Origin: Lepidostoma basale
Taxonomy: Eukaryota > Arthropoda > Insecta > Trichoptera > Lepidostomatidae
NCBI GenBank assembly: GCA_022606425.2
Contig: JAHDVF020000527.1
Coordinates: 248,001 to 312,000, forward strand
DNA length: 64,000 bases
Direction of reading: 5' to 3'
Part shown: positions 51,773 to 61,824 of the stretch, piece by piece
How positions within the stretch are numbered: the stretch's first letter is position 1
Layout: the number at the start of each line of letters is the position of its first letter
Notes under the pieces: generated by a model
Databases searched by the model: none
What the model was told of the DNA's origin: nothing
The model's input: only the letters and a program-made list of their open reading frames with translations
Position numbers and translations under genes: made by a program

Positions 51773-52501
51773 TTTAAGATAACATATACGAGTATGTACT
51801 GTATCGAGTATGTTGATTTGATTATGTTAGCTCCCATATAGGCAGATGCGTGTATTATTTAACAACAACAACAAACCATCACGCCGTTTCTCCGCAGGGG
51901 TAGGCAGAGAGAATGGACCGCCACACTACTCTATCCTGGCAAACCTCTCTAGGTTCCTCCACATTCATACAACGAGTCATACACGCGCGTCGATTCCTCC
52001 GACTTCTAACATGACCAACCTTTAAAATTTGATTAATTTGGTGATGCCATGTTTTCCTCGGTCTGCCTCGACTTCGTACCCCATTTACATCATTAACGTA
52101 TACTTTCTTAACCATTCTTTCTCCATCCATGCGTTCCATATGTCGAAACCAACGCAGCGATCCTTTCATAATTTTGTTCATAATACCTTCTTCCGCTCTA
52201 CATTCCTTTCTTATATCAGCATTTGAGATTCTGTCGTATATCGTTCTACCACACATACGTCTTAGGGACCTGATCTCTACCGCATTTATTCTACTCTCAT
52301 CCTTCTTCTGCCAGTTCCATGCTTCGCTTCCATACATTAGGGTTGGGACCAGAACTCCATTGTGAACGGCCGTTTTCGCTTTCATTAACTCATCATTTAA
52401 GATTACATATACGAGTATGTACTGTATCGAGTATGTACTGTATCGAGTATGTTGATTTGATTATGTTAGCTCCCATATAGGCAGATGCGTGTATTATTTA
52501 A
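51773..52501. repeat. ~90-bp direct repeat flanking a LINE
   Basis: 51773-51862 and 52396-52501 are the same sequence (start tttaagat, end gcgtgtattatttaa). The right copy has an extra 16-bp tandem unit (tatcgagtatgtactg), and one base differs near the start. Interpreted as an unusually long target-site duplication of the enclosed GTTA-LINE. Confidence 0.9.
51863..52395 (-). mobile_element. GTTA-LINE 3' end, open frame, flanked by a long direct repeat
   Basis: Minus-strand ORF of 168 codons: MKAKTAVHNGVLVPTLMYGS, EAWNWQKKDESRINAVEIRS, LRRMCGRTIYDRISNADIRK, ECRAEEGIMNKIMKGSLRWF, GVRSRGRPRKTWHHQINQIL, MTRCMNVEEPREVCQDRVVW, then SILSAYPCGETA and stop. This is the best-preserved GTTA-LINE coding here and a natural reference for the family. 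The tail is (TTG)n-like. It lies between two copies of a ~90-bp sequence. Confidence 0.95.
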
Positions 52502-52925
52502 TATCTTGGTTATTAGTTTTAATATTAATCTTGCCATCTTGTTAGGCGCTCGTCTCCCGCGGTATCACATGCCACCTCATGTCAGCGGAGACACGAGCAC
52601 ACATGTCACATACTTCACATGCCGCCCGCGAAATTAGTCGCTTGCTTGGCTTAATTAATTATAAAATCCCGCAGCGAGCTGCCTTTCCAATTAATCTCTT
52701 CCCCGAGTCACGTGAGATGAGAGTAATCCCGTATTAAGAATAATCTCGTTAAACGTAATAAGTCGCGTCGCTTGTGCGATAAGTCTGAAGGAAATATCCT
52801 TGTCATAACCTCAACACGCCCAACCGGAAAATCTTCGACTCAACGTCAAGTTGAACATACAAAATCCAAGATGTCGTCGCATTTACGTCTTCTTATACCA
52901 ATACTTTTACGAAATAACAAAATAA
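52502..52925. other. unassigned, partly GC-rich
   Basis: 52545-52720 shows gcgctcgtctcccgcggtat and inverted gtcagcggagacacgagc, a possible hairpin of about 12 bp. No element recognised. Confidence 0.35.
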
Positions 52926-52929
52926 CGAA

Positions 52930-53170
52930 CTTTCTTCTATGTTCGCCATACTTTGTGTTGTAGATATTTTTTTTGTCTTTTTCGTTTTTATATACTTTGT
53001 ATATACAGATATATACAACATTAACTTTAAAAAAATTAAATATGTATCTTTATTATATCACTGATGAAGGACTGTTTGTCCGAAACATGTCTGATATATA
53101 ATTTTAATATTTTTTTAAAGTTAGTGTTGTATATACAATATATAAAAACGAAAAAGACAAATAAATAAGG
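52930..53170. mobile_element. HF-D fold-back copy
   Basis: Left outer end gttcgccatactttgtgttg then tatactttgtatatacagat; right side carries the ribozyme 53054-53098 followed by tagtgttgtatatacaatat. Confidence 0.8.
53054..53098 (+). ncRNA. hammerhead ribozyme motif, family HF-D, best candidate
   Basis: Stem I UAUAUCA (53054-53060) pairs perfectly with UGAUAUA (53092-53098), 7 bp. CUGAUGA (the canonical box) at 53061-53067, extra A, stem II GGAC/GUCC (53069-53072 with 53078-53081) with UGUUU loop, GAAA at 53082-53085, self-complementary ACAUGU, cleavage C at 53091. The layout is type I (open at stem I). Stem III can be only 2-3 bp in a monomer but 6 bp in a dimer, as described for Penelope-element hammerheads. 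I predict cleavage between 53091 and 53092. Confidence 0.78.
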
Positions 53171-53207
53171 AACTGTTTATATAAAAAACTTTGTAATAAA
53201 TATAATT

Positions 53208-53640
53208 TTCTTCTTCTTCTTCTTATTCCTTGTTGTAGACCTATGTGATCTGTTCTCCAGAATGTTGCTCCTCCTGTGAGGTAGACTCCCAGCTGTCCTT
53301 CCATCTTTTAAGAGGACTTCAACGAGGACGAGTCCTATAAGGCTGATTATGAAATGCAATACAGGGGAGTCTGTTAGTGTCCATTCTTGAAACATGACCG
53401 TACCAGTCGCTTTTCGGTGTCTACTCCATCTTATAATATCCTCAACCTCACGTATCTCTCTTATTTTGGTGTTCCTCACGCGATATTTCAGTGTCTTGCC
53501 TGCTAACTTCCTCAGTGTCTTCATCTTCGAAGTCAAAACTTGTTTGGTCCTTACTGTGTCTGCCCTTGCTTCGGCGCCATATGTTATTATTCGTCTAACG
53601 CATGGTTTATAGATTCTCATCTTACTCTTAGTGGCCATAT
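53208..53640 (-). mobile_element. SRRRY-LINE 3' end
   Basis: Minus-strand ORF: MATKSKMRIYKPCVRRIITY, GAEARADTVRTKQVLTSKMK, TLRKLAGKTLKYRVRNTKIR, EIREVEDIIRWSRHRKATGT, then PSYRTRPR-type frameshift and LKDGRTAGSLPHRRSNILEN. (CTT)n at 53211-53224 is the tail complement. Confidence 0.88.
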
Positions 53641-53689
53641 AATCAATTGTGATATTTATGAAAAAGTTTTATTATTATTTAAACAGTAA

Positions 53690-54015
53690 AGTGTTTCCGC
53701 CAAAACAATGGATTATCTAAATAAGGAACTTCTACAAAAAAAAAAATTACAGTAGACTATTGTAATACAGTAGACCGATAGACTTCAGATCTAAGCTGAA
53801 AACCCATATTTTTTCATATTTCGTACCCAATTTAAAACTTGCATATTTGTCCTATTATACTTTCTAATCGATCGTGAATATCAATCAGATGCAGCGTTCA
53901 CATATACGAGTAGATTAAAAACATGTCTTGATGCGCCCTTGAGGTGATTACATCACAAACATGGCGCTTTAAAACTTAGCATATTATTATTATTTGACTA
54001 TACGAGTATATTGAC
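53690..54015. other. HF-A outer end, then unassigned
   Basis: cagtaaagtgtttccgccaa then aacaatggattatc is an HF-A outer end. 53790-53960 repeats a segment seen near 12800-12930. Confidence 0.45.
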
Positions 54016-54016
54016 T

Positions 54017-54185
54017 GGAGACATTTGAGATGTGGATATACCGCAGAATGTTCCGTATACCGTGGACCGATAGGGTCAGTAATGCAGACCTACTATAGAA
54101 AGTCAAAGCCAATAGAGAGCTGTTGTCGAGTGTGAAAGTTAGAAAGGTGTCAAATTTGGGTCATGTGCTAAGGGGAGAAAAATAA
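54017..54185 (+). mobile_element. RWIGH-LINE fragment
   Basis: LETFEMWIYRRMFRIPWTDR, VSNADLL then stop, KVKANRELLSSVKVRKVSNL and GHVLRGEK. Same family as 34970-35340. Confidence 0.8.
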
Positions 54186-54189
54186 ACTT

Positions 54190-54920
54190 CAGGAAAATAG
54201 ACGATTTATTACGTATTATCTATTTAATATAGAGTTTACATCATTATTTGAAACCAATAAGCTTAAATTTGAATATTTTTTAAAAATCTTATGAAAATAT
54301 AACCTCTAAATTTCTTCAAAACGTAGCAAACGGATAGTAATGAAATGATTAATATAATTCTAATAGTACGTATACAAACATGTACAAATTAAAATTTTCA
54401 CGGCTCTGTGTTGTTTCGTTTTCGCAAGCTTACTATTCTCAACCATGTCTTTTAAAAATCTCTTTGCTACCACGCGATAAACCTAATAGCTGTCTGTTAA
54501 GCGCTGGGGCACAACACCGGAATATAAAATTGTCTTATCCAGCAAACAGGACATCCCTTTGCGGGTTTTAATGGCCCATTAGAGGCACGCCATTGGCTGG
54601 AATCTGTGCCACGTGACCGTGTCAGTCCTGCGGCTAATGGGCCGAAACCGGTCATTAGATGTCTCCTGCGGTCACCCCTAGAGGGGCATTAGCGGGCCAG
54701 GTCTGGAGCTAACCAGACAGAACAATGTGTTCGATACAAGATTAAATCTTATTTTTAGTATAATATATTCTAGTATACCATTTAGCCGAGTATTGAAAAA
54801 TTCAATTCAAGACACTTTTATAACTTGGTTAACGCTCTCAACAGGACGCGTTCACATATCTCGCCTTTATTAGTCTGTTTCGCTTATTGCAGTATACATT
54901 TATAATTTCATATCATATTT
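54190..54920. other. unassigned
   Basis: HF-B-like scrap near 54185-54240 (caggaaaatagacgatttat). 54560-54710 is GC-rich and contains gggccgaaaccggtcattag, a GAAACCGGTC string without a recognisable hammerhead box. Confidence 0.4.
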
Positions 54921-54923
54921 CAC

Positions 54924-55232
54924 AATGGTGTTCTTGTGCCGACCCTTATGTATGAAAGTGAAGCATAGAAATGGCAAAAAGAGAATGAAAATAGAATAAA
55001 TGCAGTAGAAATGATGTATCTAAGGCGAATGTGTAGTAAATATGCATATGATAGTGTCAAATGCAAATATAAGAAGTGACTGCGGTGCGAATGGAAAGAT
55101 GAAAGAAAACGTGGCACGATCAAATCAATTAAATCAATCAATCAAAATAATTATGTCAGATCAATGTGGCGATCCATTATTTCTGCCTACCCTTCCGGAG
55201 AGACGGCGTGTTGGTTAGTTAGTTAGTTTTCT
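54924..55232 (+). mobile_element. GTTA-LINE 3' end, internally deleted
   Basis: cacaatggtgttcttgtgcc onward, RINAVEMMYLRRMCSKYAYD, internal deletion, ERKRGTIKSI-like, then terminus cctacccttccggagagacg and (GTTA)n. Confidence 0.88.
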
Positions 55233-55271
55233 AGTGTAGCAAAAAGTTCATATTTTTAGTATATTCTAGTG

Positions 55272-55710
55272 AAGTTCTTCTTCTTCTTTGATGTAGACCT
55301 ATGTTGTCTGTTCTCCAGAGGGTTGCTCCTCCTGTGAGGTAGATTCCCAGCTGTTCTTCCATCTTTAGGAGATCTTCCATGAGGACGAGTCCCGTGAGGC
55401 TGATTATGTAGTGCAATGTAAGGGAGTCTGGTGGCCCCCATTCTTTGGACATGACCGTACTTGTCCCTTCTGTTTACTCCGTCCCCAACCAATATCCTCC
55501 GATATCCCCAACCTCACATATTTCTCTAATTCTGGTGTTTCTCTCGCGATCTCTCAGCCTGCTAATGTTCTCAGTGTCTTCATCTCGGAAGTCCTCAGAA
55601 CTTATTTGATCCAGACTATGTCTGCCTTCGCCTCAACGCCATATGTTATTATTGGTCTTATGCAAGCTTTATAGATTCTCATCTTACTCTTAATGGCCAT
55701 GTCTTTGTAT
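55272..55710 (-). mobile_element. SRRRY-LINE 3' end
   Basis: Minus strand: MAIKSKMRIYKACIRPIITY, GVEAKADIVW, SEMKTLRTLAG, LPYIALHNQPHGTRPHGRSP, KDGRTAGNLPHRRSNPLENR and QHRSTSKKKK; tail complement (CTT)n at 55277-55290. Very similar to 53208-53640, with several frameshifts. Confidence 0.85.
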
Positions 55711-56180
55711 TTTCATATTGTGGCTTTTAGAGCACCTGAGATTGCAGCTGCCTTGTGTAGTTAATGACTTAATTAACCCTCTCAGTGGGACGTATACACA
55801 CGTTCATATATCGCGCATTTTTTAGTCTGTCGCGCTTACGTCAATAAACATTAATGATTTTATAGCTGTTAATGAAAAAACTTTGTTTTTGTATCGCAAT
55901 TGAATTTTATTTGCTATCTTGCTAAAAAATAATAATACTACCTTCAACTTTCACTACCTTCAACGTCACCTTTCCTATTAATGTAATCTATGTACTTTCT
56001 GTTATTGTTTATCGTTTTTAATTTATTATGTTTCATCGTTTTTGACTCTATACTATGTGTAGTTGTTCCTTCTAATTACTGTTTTATTATTGTTATTATT
56101 TTATTATTATATTTTCCACCTTTAATATTTTCTCCTATAAATAGTAACTAACCTATATTTTAATTAATATATTTAGGTAC
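55711..56180. other. no feature seen
   Basis: AT-rich; HF-A-like piece near 55860-55920 (agctgttaatgaaaaaactt). Confidence 0.4.
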
Positions 56181-56184
56181 CTAA

Positions 56185-56595
56185 CTCTTTACAGCTTCGA
56201 AGAGTTGGGCATTTCATAACCCATTTCTTTAAATTAATCAGGGGATATGTCAAGAACTCGGCCGTGCTAGAGGGTGTTGGTTTTTTTGTGCCTGACAGAG
56301 ACAGCACAGATTGTTTTACCTACCGGCCACCAGAAACAATCTGCCTCTGGTGACACCGGTGGGAAGAGCAATTAGTCTGCTGAACGCGGTCTCCTCGGAG
56401 ATCGACATCTTTCATATTAGTGAAGGACAAATACTCTTGACTTTAGAAAGTATCTTGTCTTCCTAATGTCGAACCATCTCTAATGCGTTCCTGGTATTAT
56501 GTTGTATTTTTATAATATTTTACCTGTAAACATTTTGCGGTTTGTAATGTCTTTTGATATATTATAATAAACTGATTTGATTTGATTTGAAAATT
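56185..56595 (+). mobile_element. Jockey-like LINE 3' end
   Basis: LQLRRVGHFITHFFKLIRGY, VKNSAVLEGVGFFVPDRDST, then frameshift, NNLPLVTPVGRAISLLNAVS and SEIDIFHISEG; 3' UTR with ttttacctg and gtaatgtcttttgatatatt; tail tgatttgatttgatttga. Confidence 0.9.
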
Positions 56596-56599
56596 TCAG

Positions 56600-56850
56600 C
56601 AAGAACTTCAAAATTATATTAATGAAGTTATTCAAATTGACATAGAAACAAATACATATAAAGATTTAAAAATTCATGAAAATTTTACATTAGATATATT
56701 ATTGTAACACTTGATGATGTCAACATTGGTTGATAAAACAGCTGTCGTAAAATAAAATACAATTGTGATACAAAAACAAAGTTTTTTCATTAACAGTTAT
56801 AAAATTTTAAGTATCATAGTGTTTCGGTTAAAACAATGGACTGTTGAATT
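56600..56850 (+). mobile_element. HF-A right arm and outer end
   Basis: ttgtaacacttgatgatgtc then aacattggttgataaaacag ctgtcgtaaaataaaata, outer end aagtatcatagtgtttcggt then taaaacaatggact. Box UUGAUGA, GAAAC reduced to AAAAC. Confidence 0.75.
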
Positions 56851-57435
56851 AATAATTTCATATCATTTTTTAAACCATTAACACTTTCTCCCACCCCACA
56901 TAAACGAGATTATCGAAATATTTTCTCACAATTAAAACGTTATTTAACTTTCAAACAGAGTCAACTGCTGGCTATGTTTATAATCTTATTATACGAAAAC
57001 ATTGCACACGCTTCTTTGATAGAGTCGTCACTTTAATGTCATTTTAAACATCATACTTCATAATAATATTGTCCAATAACAATATCAAACAATAGGGATA
57101 TATCGCGGGTTGCACCCCTCAGGATATTAATATTTATTAATGCAAAACTATACGATATCCGCATGGAATTAAAGTGGCAACAGTTCGACCATTGAGGGGT
57201 GCCGTTGATATAAGACCTATGCTCGTGAATGGGGGTAGGATTTCCGTTTCCTGAAATCTTAACCGTTTAATATTTTGACTTCTATTTTCGAATGAGTGGG
57301 TCTATTAATTTAAAACATAATTATTTTATTTAAAAAATTGTATAAAGCGCTCTATAATAAATAACTACTATTTTTTAAATAAAATCTATATTTAAAATAA
57401 AGTTAATATCATCGTTACCGGCTTTGGCAGAATTA
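56851..57435. other. no feature seen
   Basis: Unassigned. 57100-57240 has the inverted pair gcacccctcagg and ttgaggggtgcc about 90 bp apart. Confidence 0.4.
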
Positions 57436-57439
57436 CTGC

Positions 57440-57750
57440 TTTGCGTGGTATTTATTGTTTCTTGAACAATGATGTAAAACTCCATAATAAATAATCAAAT
57501 GATTTTACTTAAATCTCTTGATGGAAGTTCGTTTCAATTTCGGCTCGCTGGCATCGACAGACTAGACCAGTATAAATTAATACATATTAAATAATTAATA
57601 CGAATGGAAACGTCTGTTCTCTAGAAGTTTTATTATATTTTATGTGAATGGTAAGCTCATTGATAATGCCTCATACAGGCGTAACACGTCATTTACATAA
57701 AATATAATAAAACTTCTAGATAACAGACGTTTTCATTCGTATTCACCTTG
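57440..57750. mobile_element. HF-B copies around an HF-C scrap
   Basis: 57445-57485 HF-B outer end (tttcttgaacaatgatgtaa), 57530-57570 HF-C scrap (cggctcgctggcatcgacag actagacc), 57595-57750 HF-B fold-back with gcctcatacaggcgtaacac then gtcatttaca. Confidence 0.7.
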
Positions 57751-58030
57751 ACTGGTGTTTAAATATGGCATTTTTGATGTTAAATATAATGGTGTAATCA
57801 TTAACACCAACACAATCGCCACGGATCCCAATGAACAGGCGAAACACGTCATTTACATTAAATATAATAAAACTTCTAGACAACAGACGTTTTCATTTGA
57901 AATCAATGCCTTGCCTGGTGTTAAAAGATGTCATTTTTGTTGTTAAATATTATGGTATAATCATTAACAAAAATATAATCGCCACGGATCTCGGACTTTC
58001 CAATGAACAACGACCTAGGCAAAACACAAA
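57735..58030. repeat. 163-bp diverged direct repeat
   Basis: Two units in tandem, each with tgcctggtgttaaa-like start, aatcattaac, aatcgccacggatc (57814 and 57977) and aatgaac near the end. The first unit is followed by an HF-B half arm (caggcgaaacacgtcattta). Confidence 0.75.
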
Positions 58031-58297
58031 GACCAACGTTTAGAGGAAATCGGAAAAATCTGAAGAATGGAGAGGGATGGGCGGGGACAGAAGCCAGTGA
58101 AAGACTGTTATGTAGGATACCGAATTCCGAGAAGAAAGACAATCATTGCTGCCAAAATCAATTAATGAAAAAAAAATTCTCTTGGGATTTTTTCATTAAT
58201 ATAATATTACCCTGAATAACCAGTTACGGAACATTATGAGGAACATTTTGACGTTTTCATTCAAATTAATTAAATTCTTAAATTTTTTAAATCGATG

Positions 58298-58433
58298 AAT
58301 ATGCATGTCACGATGTGTGAGTGTAGAAGAGGCGCCAGAATTATGTCAGGATAGAACAGTGGGGCGATCCATCCTCTCTGCCCACCCCTCCGGGGAAACG
58401 ACGTGATGGTTATTTAGTTATTAGTTAGTTATA
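58298..58433 (+). mobile_element. GTTA-LINE terminal fragment
   Basis: atgtcacgatgtgtgagtgt onward, terminus cccacccctccggggaaacg then tggttatttagttattag. Confidence 0.82.
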
Positions 58434-58870
58434 AATTACTTAATTACTCTAGCAAAACAGATAAATTCATTAAAAGTACTTTTATTATTTAAACATTAGA
58501 AAATGCATTTTTAGCGCATTTTTTTAATCTAACATGGGTTATATAAATGTACAATGGTTTTATTTATTGCAGTTTTTACGATCCCAAACAATAAAATTTA
58601 AATACAATTTCCTCCCCGTATTTATGTTCCCGAAGGGGTGGGTGCTAAAAACTCGCACACTCCAGGATTAATGTTCCTGTAATGAAATATGATTTATAAT
58701 AATAAGGGATGAATTGCAACCCTTATTGCAAAGAGTATCAATGACATGTAACTTGTTTGGTAAACTAGTCATTAGCCTTGTTCAATATTTATTTAAGTTT
58801 ATTATTTCATATTTGAAAATGAAATAATACACTACTAATCTTTATACAATATAAATATTATAGAACTTTT
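58434..58870. other. no feature seen
   Basis: AT-rich unassigned. Confidence 0.4.
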
Positions 58871-58876
58871 TTTTTA

Positions 58877-59023
58877 TGTAGCTAACCTATCGCCATTTTA
58901 TTGTCACGTGAATTCTACACTTTACCAAAGATAGTGACCATCACACTGCTATCGCTGAGAATAAGACCCGGGACATTCGGTATGGCAGCCCTAGCTCTTA
59001 CCACACTGCCACGAATGTCGTCA
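58877..59023 (-). mobile_element. tRNA-derived SINE, 3'-truncated
   Basis: gctaacctatcgccatttta then ttgtcacgtgaattctacac, head end cgaatgtcgtc. B box decayed (gagaataagacccgg). Lacks the distal body and tail. Confidence 0.85.
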
Positions 59024-59243
59024 ATATTGGAAATCAATTAAAGTTTTTTGTAGGTTTTCGGATGAAACCGATTTTTTTAAGCATTTTCCTATTCTACTTG
59101 ACTTTTTTTCTACAGGTAAATTTTTTGTTTAATTATGTAAGTAAACAATACAATGGAGATTTTAAAAAGAGTCTTTATCTTTGGTTTTAAACTTTGAATA
59201 TGATAAAATAAGAATAAAAATTTAAATAAAATGTTAAAAAAAA

Positions 59244-59567
59244 ATCCGTAAATCAGAAGGACTATCTATTATTTTACGGTCCCACAAATCTAGTGTTAAG
59301 AACAAACCCGTGATACAGGAGGGCTACCTATTATTTTACGATCCCGTAAATCTAGTGTTTAGAACAAACCCGTGATCCAGGAGGGCTACCTATTATTTTA
59401 CGATCCCGTAAGTCTAGTGTTAAGAACAAACCCGCGATACAGGAGGGACTACCTATTATTTTAACGGTCCCATAAATCTAGTGTTAAAAACAAACCTATG
59501 ATATCGGATGGATATCAGATCTAGTGTTAAAACCCATGATACAGGAGGGCTACCTATTATTTAATTA
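59244..59567. repeat. 62-bp minisatellite, about five units
   Basis: Unit: aaatctagtgttaagaacaa, acccgtgatacaggagggct, acctattattttacgatccc, gt. The tctagtg marker recurs at 59289, 59351, 59413, 59477 and 59520; the last unit is shortened and diverged. Confidence 0.95.
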
Positions 59568-60040
59568 TTCAAGTCTGCACTACGCACAATAGTTTTGACC
59601 GTGTGTAAAATAATCTTATATAAATATCGACTTGGTTGGCTGTCATTGTATTTGTACAATACCAACATAATGTCAATATTAACATCATTGTTCAACAACG
59701 CAGGCCATAACCCCTTACAAAAATGCCCTCTCTCCGGATTCACACCCCTTAAATAAACACCGTTGAATATTGCCATGTTTTGATGAACAGTTTTAATTTG
59801 AAATGACAATATTTAAATGCGATATTTACTAACGAGATATGAATAATTGAAAAAGTGCTAATTGCATACTGCATAAAAATTATTGTAACTTTTTTTAAAT
59901 CATGAGGGTTGAAAATAATCCGGGGGGTGAAATTTTATCTAAAATAATTTATATATCACCCTGACTGTTAAAATATTAATGTTACTTTTTGAAATTTCTT
60001 CATAGTAGTTATAAATTTATAAATATTATAAATTTAGTGC
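59568..60040. other. no feature seen
   Basis: AT-rich; the minus-strand 82-codon frame has no recognised domain. Confidence 0.4.
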
Positions 60041-60049
60041 ACTGCCATA

Positions 60050-60400
60050 GTAGCTTTTTCGGATATGTTTTTGTTTGCGATGACAACTTTAAGTGCACCG
60101 TTCCAATCGCCCATCTTTTGTAAACATACTACCCAAATACACGAACTCATCTACTTGCTCTAAATTTCATATATATTGTAGACTTTCATGATTTCTTCTC
60201 ATTCAAAAATCATTACCTTGGACTTATTCACATTCATTATCAGATCATTTCGCATGCATACCTCATACAAACTATTCACCAGGAATTGTTGTTCATGCTC
60301 GTTGACTGCAAGTAGGACAACGTTATCCGCATACAAGAGACAGCTTACTGACATTTCGCTCATTTTGGCACCTACATCCGACCCTTTCAGCTCTTTCATA
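60050..60400 (-). mobile_element. GTTA-LINE RT palm fragment (YADN)
   Basis: Minus strand: MKELKGSDVGAKMSEMSVSC, LLYADNVVLLAVNEHEQQFL, VNSLYEVCMRNDLIMNVNKS, KVMIFE then stop. Motif C is YADN in place of YADD, removing one catalytic aspartate. Motif D (LIMNVNKSKVMIF) is intact. It abuts a plus-strand copy of the same family at 60405, giving a head-to-head pair. Confidence 0.88.
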
Positions 60401-60404
60401 CAAT

Positions 60405-61100
60405 GTGCACAATGGTGTCCTTATACATTTCCTTATATGTGGAAGCGAAGCATGGAACTGGCAAAAGAAGGATAAAAGTAGAATAAATCTCCTCGGTTTC
60501 CTCGGAGATCGACGTCTTTCATGTTAGTGAAAGTACGTTCAGAAAGCAAATACTCTTAATTCTGGAGAGTATCCTGTCTTCCTAATGTTGAACCATCTCT
60601 TATGCGTTTCTGGTAGTATACTATATGTAATATATTATTTTACCTGTTCTCAATAGATGCCTTAAAAATAAAATTTGTAATGCCTGTTGATGAAATAAAC
60701 TGATTTGATTTGATTTGATTGATAAATGCAGTAGAAATGAGATCTCTTAAACGAATGTGTGATACTCTGTGTATGAGAGAGTGTCGAATGAAAATATAAG
60801 TATTGAATGATGGTGTAATGGACAAAATAATGAGAGGATCATAAAGATGGTTTGGACACATGGAAAGAATCAATGAAGAAAGATTGGTAAAAAAAAGTTT
60901 ATGTTAACGATGTAAATGGAACTAGAAATAGATCAAATGAATCAAATATTGAATGTCGGATACATGAGGAAGTAGGAAAAACGACACGCGTGCAAGCCAC
61001 GATGTATGAATGTTGAGGAATCGAGAGAAATATGTCAGGAAAGAAAAGTGTGGCAGTCCATTCTTTCTGCCTACTAGACGGCGTGATGGTGAGTTAGTTT
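60405..61100 (+). mobile_element. GTTA-LINE 3' end split by a Jockey-like insertion
   Basis: 60405-60488 (tgcacaatggtgtccttata, gcgaagcatggaactggcaa) continues at 60722 (ataaatgcagtagaaatgag) through RWFGHMERINEERLV and the terminus ctactagacggcgtgatggt. Frameshifts present, tail reduced to gagttagttt. Confidence 0.88.
60489..60721 (+). mobile_element. Jockey-like LINE 3' end, 6-bp TSD
   Basis: VSSEIDVFHVSESTFRKQIL-like coding in frame fragments, 3' UTR ttttacctgttctcaataga, tail tgatttgatttgatttgatt. Flanked by ataaat at 60483-60488 and 60722-60727, inside collinear GTTA-LINE sequence. Clean insertion, so its age is less than that of the host copy. Confidence 0.92.
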
Positions 61101-61147
61101 ATTATATATATTTTTTAAATTTAGTTTCATTCTATTTGTTTTTCTAG

Positions 61148-61285
61148 TAAACCCCAGCAGCAAGGGACTACCAGGAAGACTGGCGAGGAAATAGAGGGAT
61201 GACTGGATGGCATCGTCCCAGGAAAATTCACCGTTACAAACAGGTACATTTAAAGCAAGAGATAGAAGAACATAAAGTTATTATA
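61148..61285 (+). mobile_element. SRRRY-LINE 3' scrap
   Basis: NPSSKGLPGRLARK then stop, RDDWMASSQENSPLQTGTFK; no clear (GAA)n tail. Confidence 0.6.
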
Positions 61286-61314
61286 TTAGGAATGCGCAGT
61301 AGGAATCAAATTTC

Positions 61315-61425
61315 GTCTTCTCACAGGGTATTCTTTTGATGGATCAACAATAGTATCGACCATTTTCATCAGTTCGCTGCCATCTTCTGATGGGTAGACC
61401 GACGAGGTATCAAATCCGATCGAAA
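61315..61425 (-). mobile_element. HF-G scrap
   Basis: Minus strand: AGAAGA, U, GGCAGCGA.., GAAAAUGGUC, GAUACU. Related to 46033-46080. Confidence 0.4.
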
Positions 61426-61604
61426 CTAAAAAAAATTAGTGGTTTAAAAATGTTTGCTTTTATTTCGTGAATCATAGTTTATAACTCCATATAAAATATT
61501 AAATAAATGAACTACATCAAGGGTAAACTTAAGCGGTCTATAATCGTAAGAAGAAACATCCAGAAACACTTTATGATATTGTAAAACTTCCTAAAGAAGT
61601 ACGA

Positions 61605-61820
61605 TTTTAAAAAAGAATGAAATAAAACGATGTTTTTTTTAACTACTTCCACTATTGTCTTTATTTCGATAGCGACCGGTTTCGCCAGGCTCGCTGGCAT
61701 CGACAGACATCGACATATCAGTCTGTCGATGCCAGCGAGTCTGGCGAAACCGATCGCTGTCCAAGTAAAGACAAAAGTGGAAGTAGTTAAAAAAACATCG
61801 TTTTATTTAATTATTATTTA
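61605..61820. mobile_element. HF-C fold-back copy
   Basis: Left arm aactacttccactattgtct to cgctggcatcgacagac; right arm gtctgtcgatgccagcgagt then ctggcgaaaccgatcgctgt, ending aaaaaacatcgttttattta. Plus core: CUGUCGA, U, GCCAG/CUGGC, GAAA, CCGAU, C; stem I CAGU/GCUG. Confidence 0.85.
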
Positions 61821-61824
61821 AAAT

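Noticed and set aside
54630..54670. GAAACCGGTC string as another ribozyme
   Set aside because: No CUGANGA box, and the upstream hairpin is poor.
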